Origin: Campylobacter showae CSUNSWCD
Lineage (GTDB): Bacteria > Campylobacterota > Campylobacteria > Campylobacterales > Campylobacteraceae
Assembly: GCF_000313615.1 (NCBI RefSeq)
Contig: NZ_AMZQ01000011.1
Span: 1 to 64,000, forward strand
Length of the DNA: 64,000 bases
Direction of reading: 5' to 3'
The notes beneath the pieces are model-generated. The model saw nothing but the letters and a program-made list of their open reading frames with translations. It made no database searches and was not told where the DNA came from. The position numbers and the translations under genes are program-made. Shown piece by piece: positions 34,300 through 44,371 of the stretch (the first letter of the stretch is position 1; each line of letters begins with the position of its first letter).

Positions 34300-34711
34300 T
34301 TTTGCAAATTTGAGGGGCGTTTGATACGGTTTTTGTGCTTGGTGCGGCGGTAAATTTAAGCGGCACGGACACGGCTTGTTTTTTGGGGCTTGGTCAAATT
34401 TGCGGCGCATGATAAATTTGATAGGTTTTGTAAAATTTAGACTGTTTAAATTTGGCTTTAAATTTTACTGCGTCTTTTATTTTGGATTTGCGAGCAAGCT
34501 TAAATTTGATGAGACTAGAATTAACAAGCAAATTTAAAACCGCTTTAAAATTTGGATTAAACTGCAAACAAGATCAAATTTGACCGTAAAAACCGAGCAT
34601 AAATTTGAAGTAAGAGTAAAAAGGTGCTTTGCAAATGGGTTTAAATTTGACGAAGCGGCAGCTAAATTTAAGCAGTAAATCGCTCAAATTTAGCCGGCTT
34701 TTGGGTCAAAT
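34300..34711. other. AAATTT-rich non-coding region
   Basis: About 410 bases between convergent genes with no credible gene. More than a dozen AAATTT hexamers occur here, mostly within CAAATTTGA or TAAATTTGA words. No single large hairpin is obvious. Its function is unclear. Confidence 0.5.
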
Positions 34712-36637
34712 TTAAAAAATCAGCCTCTCGTCGTCTTGTTTAATTAGCGTATCTTGCGCGTCTTGTTTCGGTACCGGCGAGATCTTCGTATAGACTTCGA
34801 TCAGGCCCTCGTACGCGGTATGAAAGACGCCCTCTGGCTCGATGAAGGTTTTTTGTTTTAGCGGATACTCCTTCATATAGCTTTCCATAAATTTCTTAAA
34901 CACCGGAGCCACCGTGCGTCCGCCGCCCTCGACCTTTCTCATCGGCGTGTTGTCGTCGTTGCCGTACCATACTACTACCTCGACCTCGGGCGTAAATCCG
35001 CAAAACCACGCGTCGATGTTGTTGTTCGTCGTGCCGGTCTTGCCGGCGACCTGCACGCCGTTTAGCCTGGCGCTTTGTCCCGTGCCGCGCTCCACGACCG
35101 TTTTCATCATATCTGTCATCAGATAGGCCTGCTCGGGCTCGGTGACGAACGTCCGCTCAGGCTCAAAAACCGCTTCTAAATTTTGATAGTTTATGATGCG
35201 TTTGATGAGGCTTGGTTCCACGATCTCGCCGCCGTTTGGAAACATCGAGTAAAATTTAGCAAACTCCAATGGCGAGATGCCAAAGCTGCCAAGCGCGATG
35301 GAAAGGTTTTTAGGGATGTTTTTAAAGCCCATCTCGGATAGCTTTTTATAAGCCGTATCAAGCCCGATCTCGTCGAGTAAATTTATCGTGGCGAGGTTGC
35401 GCGACTGACGCAAGGCCTCGCGCAGCGTGATATAGCCCTGAAAGCCTCCGCTATAGTTTTTCGGACGCCACTCGTACTGGCTACCTTCGTTAAAGACTCT
35501 TGAAATGTCCGCGGCCTTGCTCATCGGCGAGTAGCCCATATCTAGGGCGATCTGGTAGATAAAAGGCTTAAAGCTAGAGCCTGGCTGGCGCATACTCTGC
35601 GTGGCGCGGTTGTAGCTGCTTTTGGCGTAGTCTACGCCACCTACTAGCGCGAGGATCTCGCCGGTTTTTGGTAGCGTAACGACGATAGCGCCGTTTAGGA
35701 TACTGGCGTTTGCGTCCTTGTTACGTTTTAGTATCTCGTTGTAGCCGTATTTTAGCGCCTCGGACGCCATATCTTGCACCTTTAAATCGACACTGGTTTC
35801 GATGACGTAGCCGCCGGTTTTTATATCCTCAAAGCGCTTTGAGGCCTCTTTTAGCACCTCGTCCACGATGTACGGGGCTTTGTTTTGCGTGAGCGTATCG
35901 TCAAAGACTACGGGCTGCTCGACTAGCGCGGCCTTGTACTCGGCGTCGCTGATCCAGCCTAGCGCGTTCATCCTTGATATAACGTTGTTTGCGCGGCTTA
36001 GCGATAGATCTAGGTGGCGAGTCGGGTCGTAAGTGCTGGGCGCTTTTGGTAAGCCCACTAGGATAGCAATCTCTTTTAGCGTGAGCTCGTTAAGCTCCTT
36101 TCTAAAGTATCCCTTTGCTGCGGTTTTTATGCCGTGATAGCCGTGCCCTAGATAGACGTGATTTAGATAGCGCTCTAAAATTTGCTCTTTGGTTAGCTCG
36201 TTTTCCAGCTTCATCGAGATGATCATCTCTTTTAGCTTACGGGTTAGCTTTTTTTCTCTGGTTAATACCATGTTTTTAACGAGTTGTTGCGTGAGCGTGC
36301 TAGCGCCCTCGACTAGTTTGCCCGCCTTTATGTCCTTAACGATAGCTCGCGTGATGGCCTCGGGATTTACGCCGCCGTGCTCGAAAAAGCTCGTATCCTC
36401 GATAGCTACCAGTGCCTCGATGACGCGCGGTGGGATGTCCTCGTACTTGACGTAGATCCTGTTTTCGTCAAAGATATTTGCGATGAGCTCGCCGTTTCTA
36501 TCGTAAATTTGAGTCGTGAGCTTTGGCTTGAAGTTGATGATATTTGACGCGTCAAAGGTGACTTGCGAATAAAGATAAACAAATGCCGCGCTCAGCGAAA
36601 CAAAGATAATAAATAAAATCGAAGCTAGAATTCTCAT
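34712..36637 (-). CDS. pbpA: Penicillin-binding protein 1A
   Basis: This 641-residue bifunctional peptidoglycan synthase has an N-terminal membrane anchor (residues 2-24). The glycosyltransferase domain has the catalytic Glu80 in EDTSFFEHGG and GASTLTQQ at 111-118. The transpeptidase domain has SSFK (Ser354, Lys357), SRN and KTGTTNN. It polymerises and cross-links the cell wall in the periplasm. It overlaps maf by 4 nt; the order maf-pbpA downstream of alaS is that of other Campylobacter. Confidence 0.93.
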   Translation of the reverse strand: MRILASILFIIFVSLSAAFVYLYSQVTFDASNIINFKPKLTTQIYDRNGELIANIFDENRIYVKYEDIPPRVIEALVAIEDTSFFEHGGVNPEAITRAIVKDIKAGKLVEGASTLTQQLVKNMVLTREKKLTRKLKEMIISMKLENELTKEQILERYLNHVYLGHGYHGIKTAAKGYFRKELNELTLKEIAILVGLPKAPSTYDPTRHLDLSLSRANNVISRMNALGWISDAEYKAALVEQPVVFDDTLTQNKAPYIVDEVLKEASKRFEDIKTGGYVIETSVDLKVQDMASEALKYGYNEILKRNKDANASILNGAIVVTLPKTGEILALVGGVDYAKSSYNRATQSMRQPGSSFKPFIYQIALDMGYSPMSKAADISRVFNEGSQYEWRPKNYSGGFQGYITLREALRQSRNLATINLLDEIGLDTAYKKLSEMGFKNIPKNLSIALGSFGISPLEFAKFYSMFPNGGEIVEPSLIKRIINYQNLEAVFEPERTFVTEPEQAYLMTDMMKTVVERGTGQSARLNGVQVAGKTGTTNNNIDAWFCGFTPEVEVVVWYGNDDNTPMRKVEGGGRTVAPVFKKFMESYMKEYPLKQKTFIEPEGVFHTAYEGLIEVYTKISPVPKQDAQDTLIKQDDERLIF

Positions 36638-37179
36638 AAAAAGGCCTTTAAAATTTTCACGTTTAGCCCCATTGCGGTGCTAGTTTCGCCGTTTTGGCTT
36701 AGGATGTATTTTTTGTTGAAATTTTCTATCGTCATGGCTCCGGCCTTGCCCTGCCATAGATCTCCCGATAGGTAGTTTTGTAGGTCGGCTTCGTCAAATT
36801 TAGCAAATTTATACTCGGCAAAGCTGACGTTAAAAAGCTCGAATTTCTCGCCCAAAAATATCATCGCGGTTACGATCCTAGCAGTGCTCCCGCTTTGCAT
36901 TTGTAGCATTTTTAGCGCCTCTTGCTTGTCTTTAGCTTTGCCTAAAATTTTACCGCCACATACTACGACGCTATCGGCAAAAACGACGTTTTTTACGTTT
37001 TCGTTCGCCTTTAAAAATTGCTCTTTTTTTGCCGCAACGATCTTTTGGACGTAGACGTGCGGTGGTAAATTTTTATCTACGCCGCCCTCGTCATAGTCGA
37101 AAAAAACCTGCTCAAATTTAACGCCGTGATCTCGCAAAACCTTAGCTCTAGTAGCCGAGCTCGAAGCCAAAATAATCAT
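36634..37179 (-). CDS. maf: Maf-family nucleotide pyrophosphatase
   Basis: Maf proteins hydrolyse non-canonical or pyrimidine nucleoside triphosphates in the cytoplasm. The 181-residue product has the N-terminal ILASSSATR motif and a VVFADSVVV segment with the catalytic Asp, as in the family. The ATG at 37179 is preceded by GGGAG and overlaps the upstream stop by 1 nt, so it is preferred over the TTG one codon earlier. It overlaps pbpA by 4 nt. Confidence 0.9.
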   Translation of the reverse strand: MIILASSSATRAKVLRDHGVKFEQVFFDYDEGGVDKNLPPHVYVQKIVAAKKEQFLKANENVKNVVFADSVVVCGGKILGKAKDKQEALKMLQMQSGSTARIVTAMIFLGEKFELFNVSFAEYKFAKFDEADLQNYLSGDLWQGKAGAMTIENFNKKYILSQNGETSTAMGLNVKILKAFL

Positions 37180-37673
37180 CAAAACTCCCTATATGCTATG
37201 CCAAGATACGCCGCCAGCAGCGCAAACGCGACGTTTAGCGGGATGAAATAATAAATCGTAACGATGAGGTTTTCGTGAAGCTCGATGTATTCGCTATTTT
37301 GCAGGGATTTTGAGGCTTTGTTTAGGCGGTACGTGACGTAAATGACGTTTAAAAATAAAAATCCCCAGATCGCCCATTTCGTCGTTAAGATCGTGTTTAG
37401 CATAGGATCGGCATTTTTGATCGCATTTTGTTTAGCTAGTATCGCGCCTGTTATCCCCATAACTATGATAGAGCTATAAACGGCATAGCCCAAGCGCTTT
37501 AACATAGAGATCATCATTTGATATTTTTGCGTATCGCCCTCGATATTTTTCATAAAAAATTTAGCGATGAGTAAAAAATTTGCTTGAAATCCGATAAAAA
37601 CTACCACTGAGAGAATATGGATAAAGGGTAGGGCGTTGCTAATCTTTGCAAAGGCTATGTTAAATTCGGGCAT
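37179..37673 (-). CDS. Conserved inner-membrane protein (164 aa)
   Basis: This 164-residue protein has four predicted membrane helices (about 12-38, 65-83, 95-115, 138-160). Histidine in the first helix (FIHILSVV) and the layout recall CopD/DUF2269-like small membrane proteins, but no function can be given. It leads the maf-pbpA group and overlaps maf by 1 nt. A GGGGAC precedes the ATG. Confidence 0.65.
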   Translation of the reverse strand: MPEFNIAFAKISNALPFIHILSVVVFIGFQANFLLIAKFFMKNIEGDTQKYQMMISMLKRLGYAVYSSIIVMGITGAILAKQNAIKNADPMLNTILTTKWAIWGFLFLNVIYVTYRLNKASKSLQNSEYIELHENLIVTIYYFIPLNVAFALLAAYLGIAYREF

Positions 37674-37894
37674 TCGTCCCCTTTGATCTAAAATTTTCTC
37701 GCGCTAAAGCAAATTTGACGGCGGTAAAACTCGGCGCCAAAATACGCGAATAAAATAAACTCATAAACTTATATTTTCCTTTAAATTTTATCTCGGCTCA
37801 CAAAATGCAAATTTTGAATTTGCTTTGCGGCGTCAAATTTGATCTTGCCACAACCAGCTCAAATTCGCTTTTAAATTTCATGCCGCAAAACTGC

Positions 37895-37927
37895 GGTCAA
37901 ATTTAAGCAGTTTTCTTAAATTTGACC
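37895..37927 (-). other. Perfect 13-bp AAATTT stem-loop after alaS
   Basis: GGTCAAATTTAAG (37895-37907) pairs perfectly with 37915-37927 around a 7-nt loop. It lies 10 nt beyond the alaS stop on the minus strand and lacks a T-run outside the stem. It is a likely 3'-end element. Confidence 0.6.
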
Positions 37928-37936
37928 TATGCGAGC

Positions 37937-40486
37937 TTATTTTTCAAGCCTCGTTTTAGCAAACTCAAACGCCTGCCTGATCGCGTCTTCGATCGCAAGC
38001 ACGTTTTTACCGCCTGCAGTGGCGAAATCATCCTTGCCGCCGCCATTTCCGCCTAAAATTTGAGCTGTAAATTTGACCCATTCGCCCGCTTTCAAATCCG
38101 CGTTTTTCACGCCTGCAGCTAGCGCGATTTTGCCCTCTTCGTTTACTTGTACGAGCAGGATCGCGGCCTTTTCGTTCTCGTTTTTAAACTCGTCTATCGT
38201 TGTCTTTATATCGCCGCCGTCAATCACCGCGACGCAAAGCTTTGTCTCGTTTACGTTCACCACGGCTAGCGCGTGTGCGTCTTTTGCCTGCCTAGATTTA
38301 TCTTTTAGGCTTTTTATCTCGGCTTTTAGTTTTTTTACCGCGTTCATAGGCTCGGCGCTTTTTAGCTCGGTTTTTAGCTCTTCGATCTCGCCGCGCCAGG
38401 CTTTTGCGAGATTTAGCGCGGCTTTAGAGCATACGGCCTCGATCCTGCGTACGCCCGCACTCACGCCGCCTTCTTTTGTGATGAAAAACGCGCCGATCTG
38501 GCTTAAATTTCCCACGTGAGTACCGCCGCAAAGCTCCTTGCTAACCTCGCCGAAGCTTAGCACGCGCACTTTATCGGCGTATTTTTCGCCAAATAGTGCG
38601 ATTGCGCCGCTATTTTTGGCGTCCTCGATGTCCATTATCTCGGTTTTCGCCTCTATATTTTCGCTAATCGCGGCATTGACAAAATTTTCGATCTTCGTTA
38701 GCTCCTCTGCCGTTACGGCTTTTGGATGCGAGAAGTCAAATCTGAGTCTGTTTGCTTCGACGCTAGATCCGGCCTGCGCGATATGTGTTCCTAGAATGCT
38801 TCTAAGCGCAGAGTGGAGCAAGTGCGTGGCACTGTGATGGCGCGCGATCTCGGCTCTTTGCTCGCTTACTTTTAGCTTCACGGAGTCGCCGACTTTAAGC
38901 TCTTTTTTAACCGCGACGTTTGATAAATTTAGCCCAAAAAACTTCTGCGTATCTAGTACGTCGGCTGCGCCCGCGATCTCGCCGCTATCGCCCGCTTGTC
39001 CGCCGCTTTGCGCGTAAAAAGGCGTCACATCAAACATCGCCCAGCCTTGCTCGCCTGCTTTTAAAATTTGGGTTTCTTTAAAGTCCTCGTCAAGCAGCGC
39101 TAAAACCTTGCTCGTGCGCTCAAGCTCCTCGTAGCCGCTAAATTTATTTTCGCCGAATTTCTCTAAAAGCGCCTTAAAATCGCCCTTTGCGCTCTTGTCG
39201 CCGCTGCCTTTCCAAGCAGCCTTAGCGCGCGCTTTTTGCTCGCTCATTAGCTCGTCAAATTTAGCTTCATCGACTTTGAGTCCTTTTTCGCGTAGCATGT
39301 CGGCCGTGAGGTCTAGCGGGAAGCCGAATGTATCGTAAAGCTTAAACGCTGCCTCGCCGCTAAAAATATCTTTCGTGCGCGCTAGCTCGCTCTCAAAAAG
39401 CTCGAGTCCGCTCGCTATCGTGGCTAAAAACCTCTCTTCTTCGAGTCTGATTTGCTCTTTTACCGCCGCTTTTTTCTCATTTAGGTAGGCGTAGTGGCCG
39501 CCCATTAGCTCGCAGACTTTATCGACGAGGCGGTACATAAAGGGCTCTTTTATACCTAGCAAATATCCGTGTCTGATCGCGCGGCGCAGGATACGGCGAA
39601 GCACATATCCGCGACCCTCTTTGTCAAATGTAGTGCCCTGAGCCAGTAGGAAAGTCACCGAGCGGATGTGATCGCTGATGACGCGGTAGCTAGCGCCGCT
39701 CTCGTAAGCGTACGGCTTGCCACAAAGCGCGGCTACTTCGTTTATAAGTGGCATAAAAAGCGAGCTGTCGTAGTTGCTAAATTTGCCTTCCATTATCGCC
39801 GTGACGCGCTCAAGCCCCATGCCTGTGTCGATGCTAGGTTTTGGTAGCGGGGTTAGCTTGCCGTCACTACTGCGCTCGTACTGCATGAAAACCAGGTTCC
39901 AAATTTCAAGAAATCTGTCGCCGTCGCCGCCCATGTAGTCCTCAGGCGTGTTAAAATGCTCGCCGCCTTGGTCGTAGAATATCTCCGAGCACGGTCCGCA
40001 TGGCCCCGTATCGCCCATCTGCCAGAAGTTATCGTGATCGCCAAATCTATAAATGCGCTCCTTTGCGATGTGCTGTTCCCATAGCGCAAACGCCTCGTCG
40101 TCGCTCTCGTGAACCGTGACATACAAGCGGTCTTTGGGTAGTTTTAGCACCTGCGTGACGAATTCCCATGCATACGCGATCGCGTCTTTTTTAAAGTACT
40201 CGCCAAAGCTAAAATTTCCGAGCATCTCAAAAAACGTGTGGTGGCGTGCGGTGTAGCCGACGTTGTCTAGGTCGTTGTGCTTGCCGCCTGCGCGGATGCA
40301 GGTCTGACAGCTCGTGCGGATCGGCGGGGTAGGGCGCGGTACTTCGCCGGTGAAAATACTCTTAAACGGCACCATGCCGGCGTTTGTAAAAAGTAGCGTA
40401 GCGTCGTTTGGCACTAGCGGCGCTGACGGGATGACCTCATGACCTTTGCTTGCGAAAAAATTTAAATAAGCTTCTCTAATATCCAT
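37937..40486 (-). CDS. alaS: Alanyl-tRNA synthetase
   Basis: AlaS charges tRNA-Ala in the cytoplasm. The 849-residue length is normal. The N-terminal class II core has motif 2 around [21 protein letters not shown]. The editing domain has [12 protein letters not shown] and CGGTHVGN, which hold the zinc-binding residues for removing mischarged Ser/Gly. A coiled coil and C-Ala domain finish the protein. It is transcribed on the minus strand, about 260 bases upstream of the membrane protein-maf-pbpA group. Confidence 0.95.
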   Translation of the reverse strand: MDIREAYLNFFASKGHEVIPSAPLVPNDATLLFTNAGMVPFKSIFTGEVPRPTPPIRTSCQTCIRAGGKHNDLDNVGYTARHHTFFEMLGNFSFGEYFKKDAIAYAWEFVTQVLKLPKDRLYVTVHESDDEAFALWEQHIAKERIYRFGDHDNFWQMGDTGPCGPCSEIFYDQGGEHFNTPEDYMGGDGDRFLEIWNLVFMQYERSSDGKLTPLPKPSIDTGMGLERVTAIMEGKFSNYDSSLFMPLINEVAALCGKPYAYESGASYRVISDHIRSVTFLLAQGTTFDKEGRGYVLRRILRRAIRHGYLLGIKEPFMYRLVDKVCELMGGHYAYLNEKKAAVKEQIRLEEERFLATIASGLELFESELARTKDIFSGEAAFKLYDTFGFPLDLTADMLREKGLKVDEAKFDELMSEQKARAKAAWKGSGDKSAKGDFKALLEKFGENKFSGYEELERTSKVLALLDEDFKETQILKAGEQGWAMFDVTPFYAQSGGQAGDSGEIAGAADVLDTQKFFGLNLSNVAVKKELKVGDSVKLKVSEQRAEIARHHSATHLLHSALRSILGTHIAQAGSSVEANRLRFDFSHPKAVTAEELTKIENFVNAAISENIEAKTEIMDIEDAKNSGAIALFGEKYADKVRVLSFGEVSKELCGGTHVGNLSQIGAFFITKEGGVSAGVRRIEAVCSKAALNLAKAWRGEIEELKTELKSAEPMNAVKKLKAEIKSLKDKSRQAKDAHALAVVNVNETKLCVAVIDGGDIKTTIDEFKNENEKAAILLVQVNEEGKIALAAGVKNADLKAGEWVKFTAQILGGNGGGKDDFATAGGKNVLAIEDAIRQAFEFAKTRLEK

Positions 40487-40625
40487 CGTTTTATTCCTGA
40501 TTAAAGTTTTAAAATAGGGCTGATTTTAGCATAAATTTGATAAAACTTGTTTGAGGCCTGCTATAAAAAGGCGTTGGTAAAATTTAAAAATCGCTCGCAT
40601 TATCCGTTTAATTACTATTTTTTAC

Positions 40626-40631
40626 TATAAT
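40626..40631 (+). promoter_or_regulatory. Promoter -10 of the oxidoreductase-hemH operon
   Basis: TATAAT in CTATAATTG lies 34 nt before the next start codon, in an AT-rich spacer divergent from alaS. Confidence 0.6.
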
Positions 40632-40665
40632 TGCCTAAAAAACATTAAATTTTGGAAAAAATATT

Positions 40666-41526
40666 ATGAAAAAACGAGTTGCGATAATAGGATTTGGAAA
40701 CGACGCGAAGCACTACTATAACGAGCTTCGTCGCTCCGAGCACTTCGAGATGGCGGCGATTTTTGACGGCGTTAAAAATAGCGAAATTTGCGGACGGATT
40801 CCTTTTTACGATAATATAAACGACCTTTTGGACTCCGTACGGATCGACGCTATTATCGTCACTGATACGCATAAATATCTAAATTTGATACCAAAATGCC
40901 TAAATTTTATAAAATTTATTATGCTTGATCCTTGGCTTTGCAAATCAGGCGAGATAAGGGAGCTAAAATACTGCTTTAAATCCCAAAATATAGGCGCTTA
41001 TGTGGCTTTTACTGATAGATTTAATCCCGTTATCGCCTCTATAAAAAAAGAACTCGCCAAAGAAAAAGATATTTTTTCGATAAATATCGCTCGAGGGTTT
41101 AGTAGGGGTGTAAATTTGCAGCTTGAAATTTTACAAAACATCGATGTCGCAAGATTTATAACCGGTAGCGAGATAGTCTTTAGCAATAAAGTTTCAATCC
41201 AAAACGACGACAAAAGAAGCGAAACAGACTCGCTTTTCCAGCTTAAATTTAAAAACCAGACGCTAGCTAGTATCCACAACTCAAAGCGCTTTAAAGCAGA
41301 ACGCTTTACGATCGAATTTGCCGCGAACGGGGGCGTGTATTTTGGTGATATGCTGGGCCTTAAGCTAAACAAATACACACTCGACGGGCAGCAAAATTTG
41401 AAAGTTTACGGCGACGTTTCGCCGATTAAAGCGTTGCTTAACGAGTTTTATCAGGCATGTTGCGGCGCAAAAAGCGATCTAAGTACGCTCGAAGACGCAC
41501 TAAAGGCTCAGGAGGTTTGCGAATGA
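40666..41526 (+). CDS. Gfo/Idh/MocA-like oxidoreductase
   Basis: This 286-residue protein has an N-terminal NAD(P)-binding fold (GFGNDAKHYY) and IIVTDTHKY in the place of the Gfo/Idh/MocA nucleotide-binding edge, followed by the C-terminal alpha/beta domain. The usual catalytic EKP is replaced by LDPWLCK, so enzymatic activity may differ or be lost. Ribosome binding is weak. It overlaps hemH by 4 nt; the same pairing occurs in other Campylobacter. The substrate is unknown. Confidence 0.75.
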   Translation: MKKRVAIIGFGNDAKHYYNELRRSEHFEMAAIFDGVKNSEICGRIPFYDNINDLLDSVRIDAIIVTDTHKYLNLIPKCLNFIKFIMLDPWLCKSGEIRELKYCFKSQNIGAYVAFTDRFNPVIASIKKELAKEKDIFSINIARGFSRGVNLQLEILQNIDVARFITGSEIVFSNKVSIQNDDKRSETDSLFQLKFKNQTLASIHNSKRFKAERFTIEFAANGGVYFGDMLGLKLNKYTLDGQQNLKVYGDVSPIKALLNEFYQACCGAKSDLSTLEDALKAQEVCE

Positions 41527-42455
41527 GGCTAATTTTACTACTAAATATGGGCGGACCAAACGACCTTAGCGAGGTTGAGGTGTTTTTAAAAAATATGTTT
41601 AACGATCCGTATATCTTGGGGATAAAAAGCCCGCTTTTGCGCAAATTCGTAGCGTTTATGATAACCAAATCTCGCCTAAAAACCGCGCAAAATAACTACC
41701 GCCAAATCGGCAGCAAATCGCCTATCTGCGAGCTTACGGCTAGGCTTTGCGGTAAAATTTCGCATTTTTTAGAGGACGACGAGACGGCGACATTTGCGAT
41801 GAACTATACGCCGCCTTTTGCAAAGGACGTTTTGGCTGAGTTTACGGAGGCTTCGGAGGTCGTCGTTTTCCCTCTCTATCCGCACCATTCGTTTACGACC
41901 GTAACGTCTAGTATAAGCGACTTTGAAAAGGCGCGAGCCGAGCTAAATTTAAAGGCGAAAGTAAAAATCGTCGAGCCGTTTTTTGAGGATGAGAGATATA
42001 ACGAGGTTGTCGCGGATGACATCGAAAAAGCTGCAAGTAATCTAAACTCGGGCGAGATAACGCTGGTATTTTCGGCTCACTCTTTGCCGCAAAAGATGGT
42101 CGATGCGGGCGATATATATGAGGAGCACGTCAAGCGTCATGTTCAAATTTTAACCGAAATTTTGGAGAAGCGAGGGGTTAAATTTAAGCAAACGATGCTG
42201 GCATATCAATCAAGACTCGGTCCCGTAAAATGGCTCGAACCCTCGCTAAATCAGGTCTTAGCCGAGCTAAAAGATAAAAAAGCGCTCATCTATCCGATCT
42301 CGTTTTGTATCGACAACTCTGAAACCGTTTTTGAGCTTTCAAATGAATTTCGTCATATCGCCAGTGAGTTAAATTTTGATTTTTATGACGTCGTGGGCTG
42401 TCCAAACGATAGTGAAAAATTTGCTAAATTTATAGCAGACAAAGCTAAGGAATAA
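41523..42455 (+). CDS. hemH: Ferrochelatase
   Basis: HemH inserts ferrous iron into protoporphyrin IX, the last step of haem synthesis. The frame is open from 41457, but the ATG at 41523 gives the normal N-terminus LILLLNMGGP and overlaps the previous stop by 4 nt (310 residues). FPLYPHHS and the active-site SAHSLPQKMVD are present, with the His in SAHS and the acidic SETVFEL region later. It is coupled to the oxidoreductase gene. Confidence 0.93.
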   Translation: MRLILLLNMGGPNDLSEVEVFLKNMFNDPYILGIKSPLLRKFVAFMITKSRLKTAQNNYRQIGSKSPICELTARLCGKISHFLEDDETATFAMNYTPPFAKDVLAEFTEASEVVVFPLYPHHSFTTVTSSISDFEKARAELNLKAKVKIVEPFFEDERYNEVVADDIEKAASNLNSGEITLVFSAHSLPQKMVDAGDIYEEHVKRHVQILTEILEKRGVKFKQTMLAYQSRLGPVKWLEPSLNQVLAELKDKKALIYPISFCIDNSETVFELSNEFRHIASELNFDFYDVVGCPNDSEKFAKFIADKAKE

Positions 42456-42495
42456 AATTTGCTTGCTATAGCATATCTTTTATAAAGGATGCGAA

Positions 42496-42951
42496 ATGAC
42501 GATCGAAGAGCAAAAATTTATCCAAAAGATTTTGGCCGAGCTTGCGCAAAAAGCCATAGAAAAGACTGCAAAGGCGGCAAAAGGCGCCGACTTTGAAAAA
42601 GAGCTTAAAAAAGCCGTTGAGCCGATAAAAACCGCCAAAGAGCCTGATGTGGAAGGTTTTAAAAATACTCTTACGCAGCTTGGCGCGGCAGGATTTTTAT
42701 CACAGATGAACGAACAAAAAATCCAGGAAAAGCTAAGTATCAAAAAAGAGGAGCTGTTGGAGGCTCTAGGGCTAAATACCGATATGAAAAAAAGCCTAAG
42801 AGATGAGCTTGAAACCGTGCTAGACGAGCTTTTGACTAAATACGAAAAGGAGCTACGAGCCAGCTTGCAAAGCAACTCCTTGCTAGAAAAACAGCAATCT
42901 TTACAAAATAAAAATCCGTCGATGTTAAGTACGGTTTTGGGCATCGTGTAA
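42496..42951 (+). CDS. Hypothetical coiled-coil protein (151 aa)
   Basis: This 151-residue protein is Lys/Glu/Ala-rich and predicted to be almost wholly helical, with coiled-coil stretches at about 5-50 and 75-135. No signal peptide or membrane helix. The start ATG follows AAAGGATG. It probably belongs to the hemH operon (40-nt gap). No function is recognised. Confidence 0.65.
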   Translation: MTIEEQKFIQKILAELAQKAIEKTAKAAKGADFEKELKKAVEPIKTAKEPDVEGFKNTLTQLGAAGFLSQMNEQKIQEKLSIKKEELLEALGLNTDMKKSLRDELETVLDELLTKYEKELRASLQSNSLLEKQQSLQNKNPSMLSTVLGIV

Positions 42952-43276
42952 ATTTGGTGTAGTTTTAAGTCGCGGCGAGAATCGGCATGAAATTTGAATT
43001 TAATTAAGAATCAAAGCCTTAAAAGCTCGCCGAGGCTAAATTTGCATGTTTTGAGTGTGGTTGCCTATGGAGTTTTTGGTTGATGAAAAAATTTCACATA
43101 AAATGGCTATTTTCTCTTACAATCATCAAAATTAAAAATAGCTTTTCAAACTTATATTTAAAACTACCTATCGGTGTTACACAAATTTGCATATCATTAA
43201 AATTTAAGCAATGCGTCGCAAAGTCGGTAATAAATGATTGAAATTTGATTAGTAGTTTTTGTATATTTGAAAAAGT
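42952..43276. other. Non-coding region between convergent genes
   Basis: About 325 bases with no credible gene. It contains several AAATTTG words and AT-rich sequence, ending in the hpf terminator on the minus strand. Confidence 0.5.
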
Positions 43277-43301
43277 AAAAAGGCGAGAGTTTATCTCGCC
43301 T
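43277..43301 (-). terminator. Intrinsic terminator of hpf
   Basis: On the minus strand AGGCGAGA pairs with TCTCGCCT around a 5-nt loop, followed by a T-run (plus-strand A's at 43277-43281). This is a rho-independent terminator just after the hpf stop. Confidence 0.8.
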
Positions 43302-43309
43302 AAATTTGA

Positions 43310-43843
43310 TTAATAAAGTCCGAATTTGCCGTCAGAGCGCTTGTAGATCACGCGCATTTTGGCGTCCATATCGTTAAATACGTAAAACTGCGCATCGCTA
43401 TCTTTTAGCTTTTGCATAGCTTCCTCGATCTCTAGGGGTTTATACAGCTCAAGCTCCATAGGGATTATCTCATCTACTTCGCTGTCACTCGTATGCTCGT
43501 CTGCGATCGAAGCTCTAACAGCTTTGCCATCGTCTTTGTTTTTGACGGTGGTGTTTTTGTCGTGCTCGCGACGAAGTACTTTTGATGCGCGCTCAAGCGC
43601 AAGATCGACTGCAGCGTATAGATCTTTATCTTTGTGGCGGATTACGATCGTATCTTTTTTTGCCAAATTTAGCGCAAATTCTACGCTAAAGCCTTTTTTG
43701 CCGTTTTTTTCGTCCGCAGAAACTACGCAACGACCCGAAATAATATCCAGTCCGTATTTGTTAAGCGCATCAAATGCGTTTTCTATGTGTTGTTTGATTG
43801 AGTCTGTTAGGTCAAATTGTTTACCTACGATGCTTAGATTCAT
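43310..43843 (-). CDS. hpf: Ribosome hibernation promoting factor (long HPF)
   Basis: This is a 177-residue long-form HPF: an N-terminal RaiA/YfiA domain (about 1-100), a linker, and a C-terminal dimerisation domain starting near EIIPMELELYKPL. Long HPFs make inactive 100S ribosome dimers in stationary phase. Two ATGs are in tandem (43846 and 43843). AGGAG sits better for the second. A strong terminator follows. Confidence 0.9.
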   Translation of the reverse strand: MNLSIVGKQFDLTDSIKQHIENAFDALNKYGLDIISGRCVVSADEKNGKKGFSVEFALNLAKKDTIVIRHKDKDLYAAVDLALERASKVLRREHDKNTTVKNKDDGKAVRASIADEHTSDSEVDEIIPMELELYKPLEIEEAMQKLKDSDAQFYVFNDMDAKMRVIYKRSDGKFGLY

Positions 43844-43894
43844 CATCTCTCCTTTACGTTAAAGTGCTAGCATTATAGCATATAAAGTATTATT

Positions 43895-44371
43895 TTAGAG
43901 TTTTTGAATCGTTCGTCTAGTATATCTTACCGGAAAGACGTTTGGTTTTGTTGAGGTTACCGTAACGTCCAGTATTATCGTTCCTATAGATGCAGATGTA
44001 CCGACTGGAATTACTGCTGTGCCTCTACCGGCAGTGCCGTCGCAAAGCCCGATAGCTCCGAATACTTTGTTGATGGTTACGGTTACGGCAAATAAAGACG
44101 TTGCTACGTTGTTGGTTGGAAAAGTCGTTTGCATTATATTGGTATTTGTGTCTAACAATGTGCAGTTTGCTGCTTGTGTAAAATTTGTGTTTAGGAGATT
44201 AAAAATGGCTATCTCGGTAGCGCCCTGAGCTAAGAGTTCGGCTTGTTCTCGCAAGAATACGTCTGATGTTTGTTTTGCGGTAGTTGCCGAAGTGTTTATC
44301 GAAAACATAGCCAATGTAGCCACTAAAACTACAAATATGATTGCTGTTATTAAACTAAACCCTTTTCTCAT
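43895..44371 (-). CDS. Type IV pilin-like protein 3 (158 aa)
   Basis: The frame is open from 44395, but the ATG at 44371 gives the proper prepilin leader and overlaps the preceding stop by 1 nt. The product starts MRKGFSL followed by a hydrophobic helix (residues 5-28), the class III signal cut by a prepilin peptidase, though the +5 Glu of standard pilins is missing (Ile-Thr-Ala instead). Two Cys pairs lie in the C-terminal domain. It resembles PilX/GspK-like minor pilins by place (last of three). Third in the operon. Confidence 0.75.
   Translation of the reverse strand: MRKGFSLITAIIFVVLVATLAMFSINTSATTAKQTSDVFLREQAELLAQGATEIAIFNLLNTNFTQAANCTLLDTNTNIMQTTFPTNNVATSLFAVTVTINKVFGAIGLCDGTAGRGTAVIPVGTSASIGTIILDVTVTSTKPNVFPVRYTRRTIQKL

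Noticed and set aside
44019-44228. Plus-strand open frames inside the pilin operon (also 45953-49630)
   Set aside because: Shadows of the minus-strand genes; no ribosome binding sites and Val/Ser-rich antisense-like composition.
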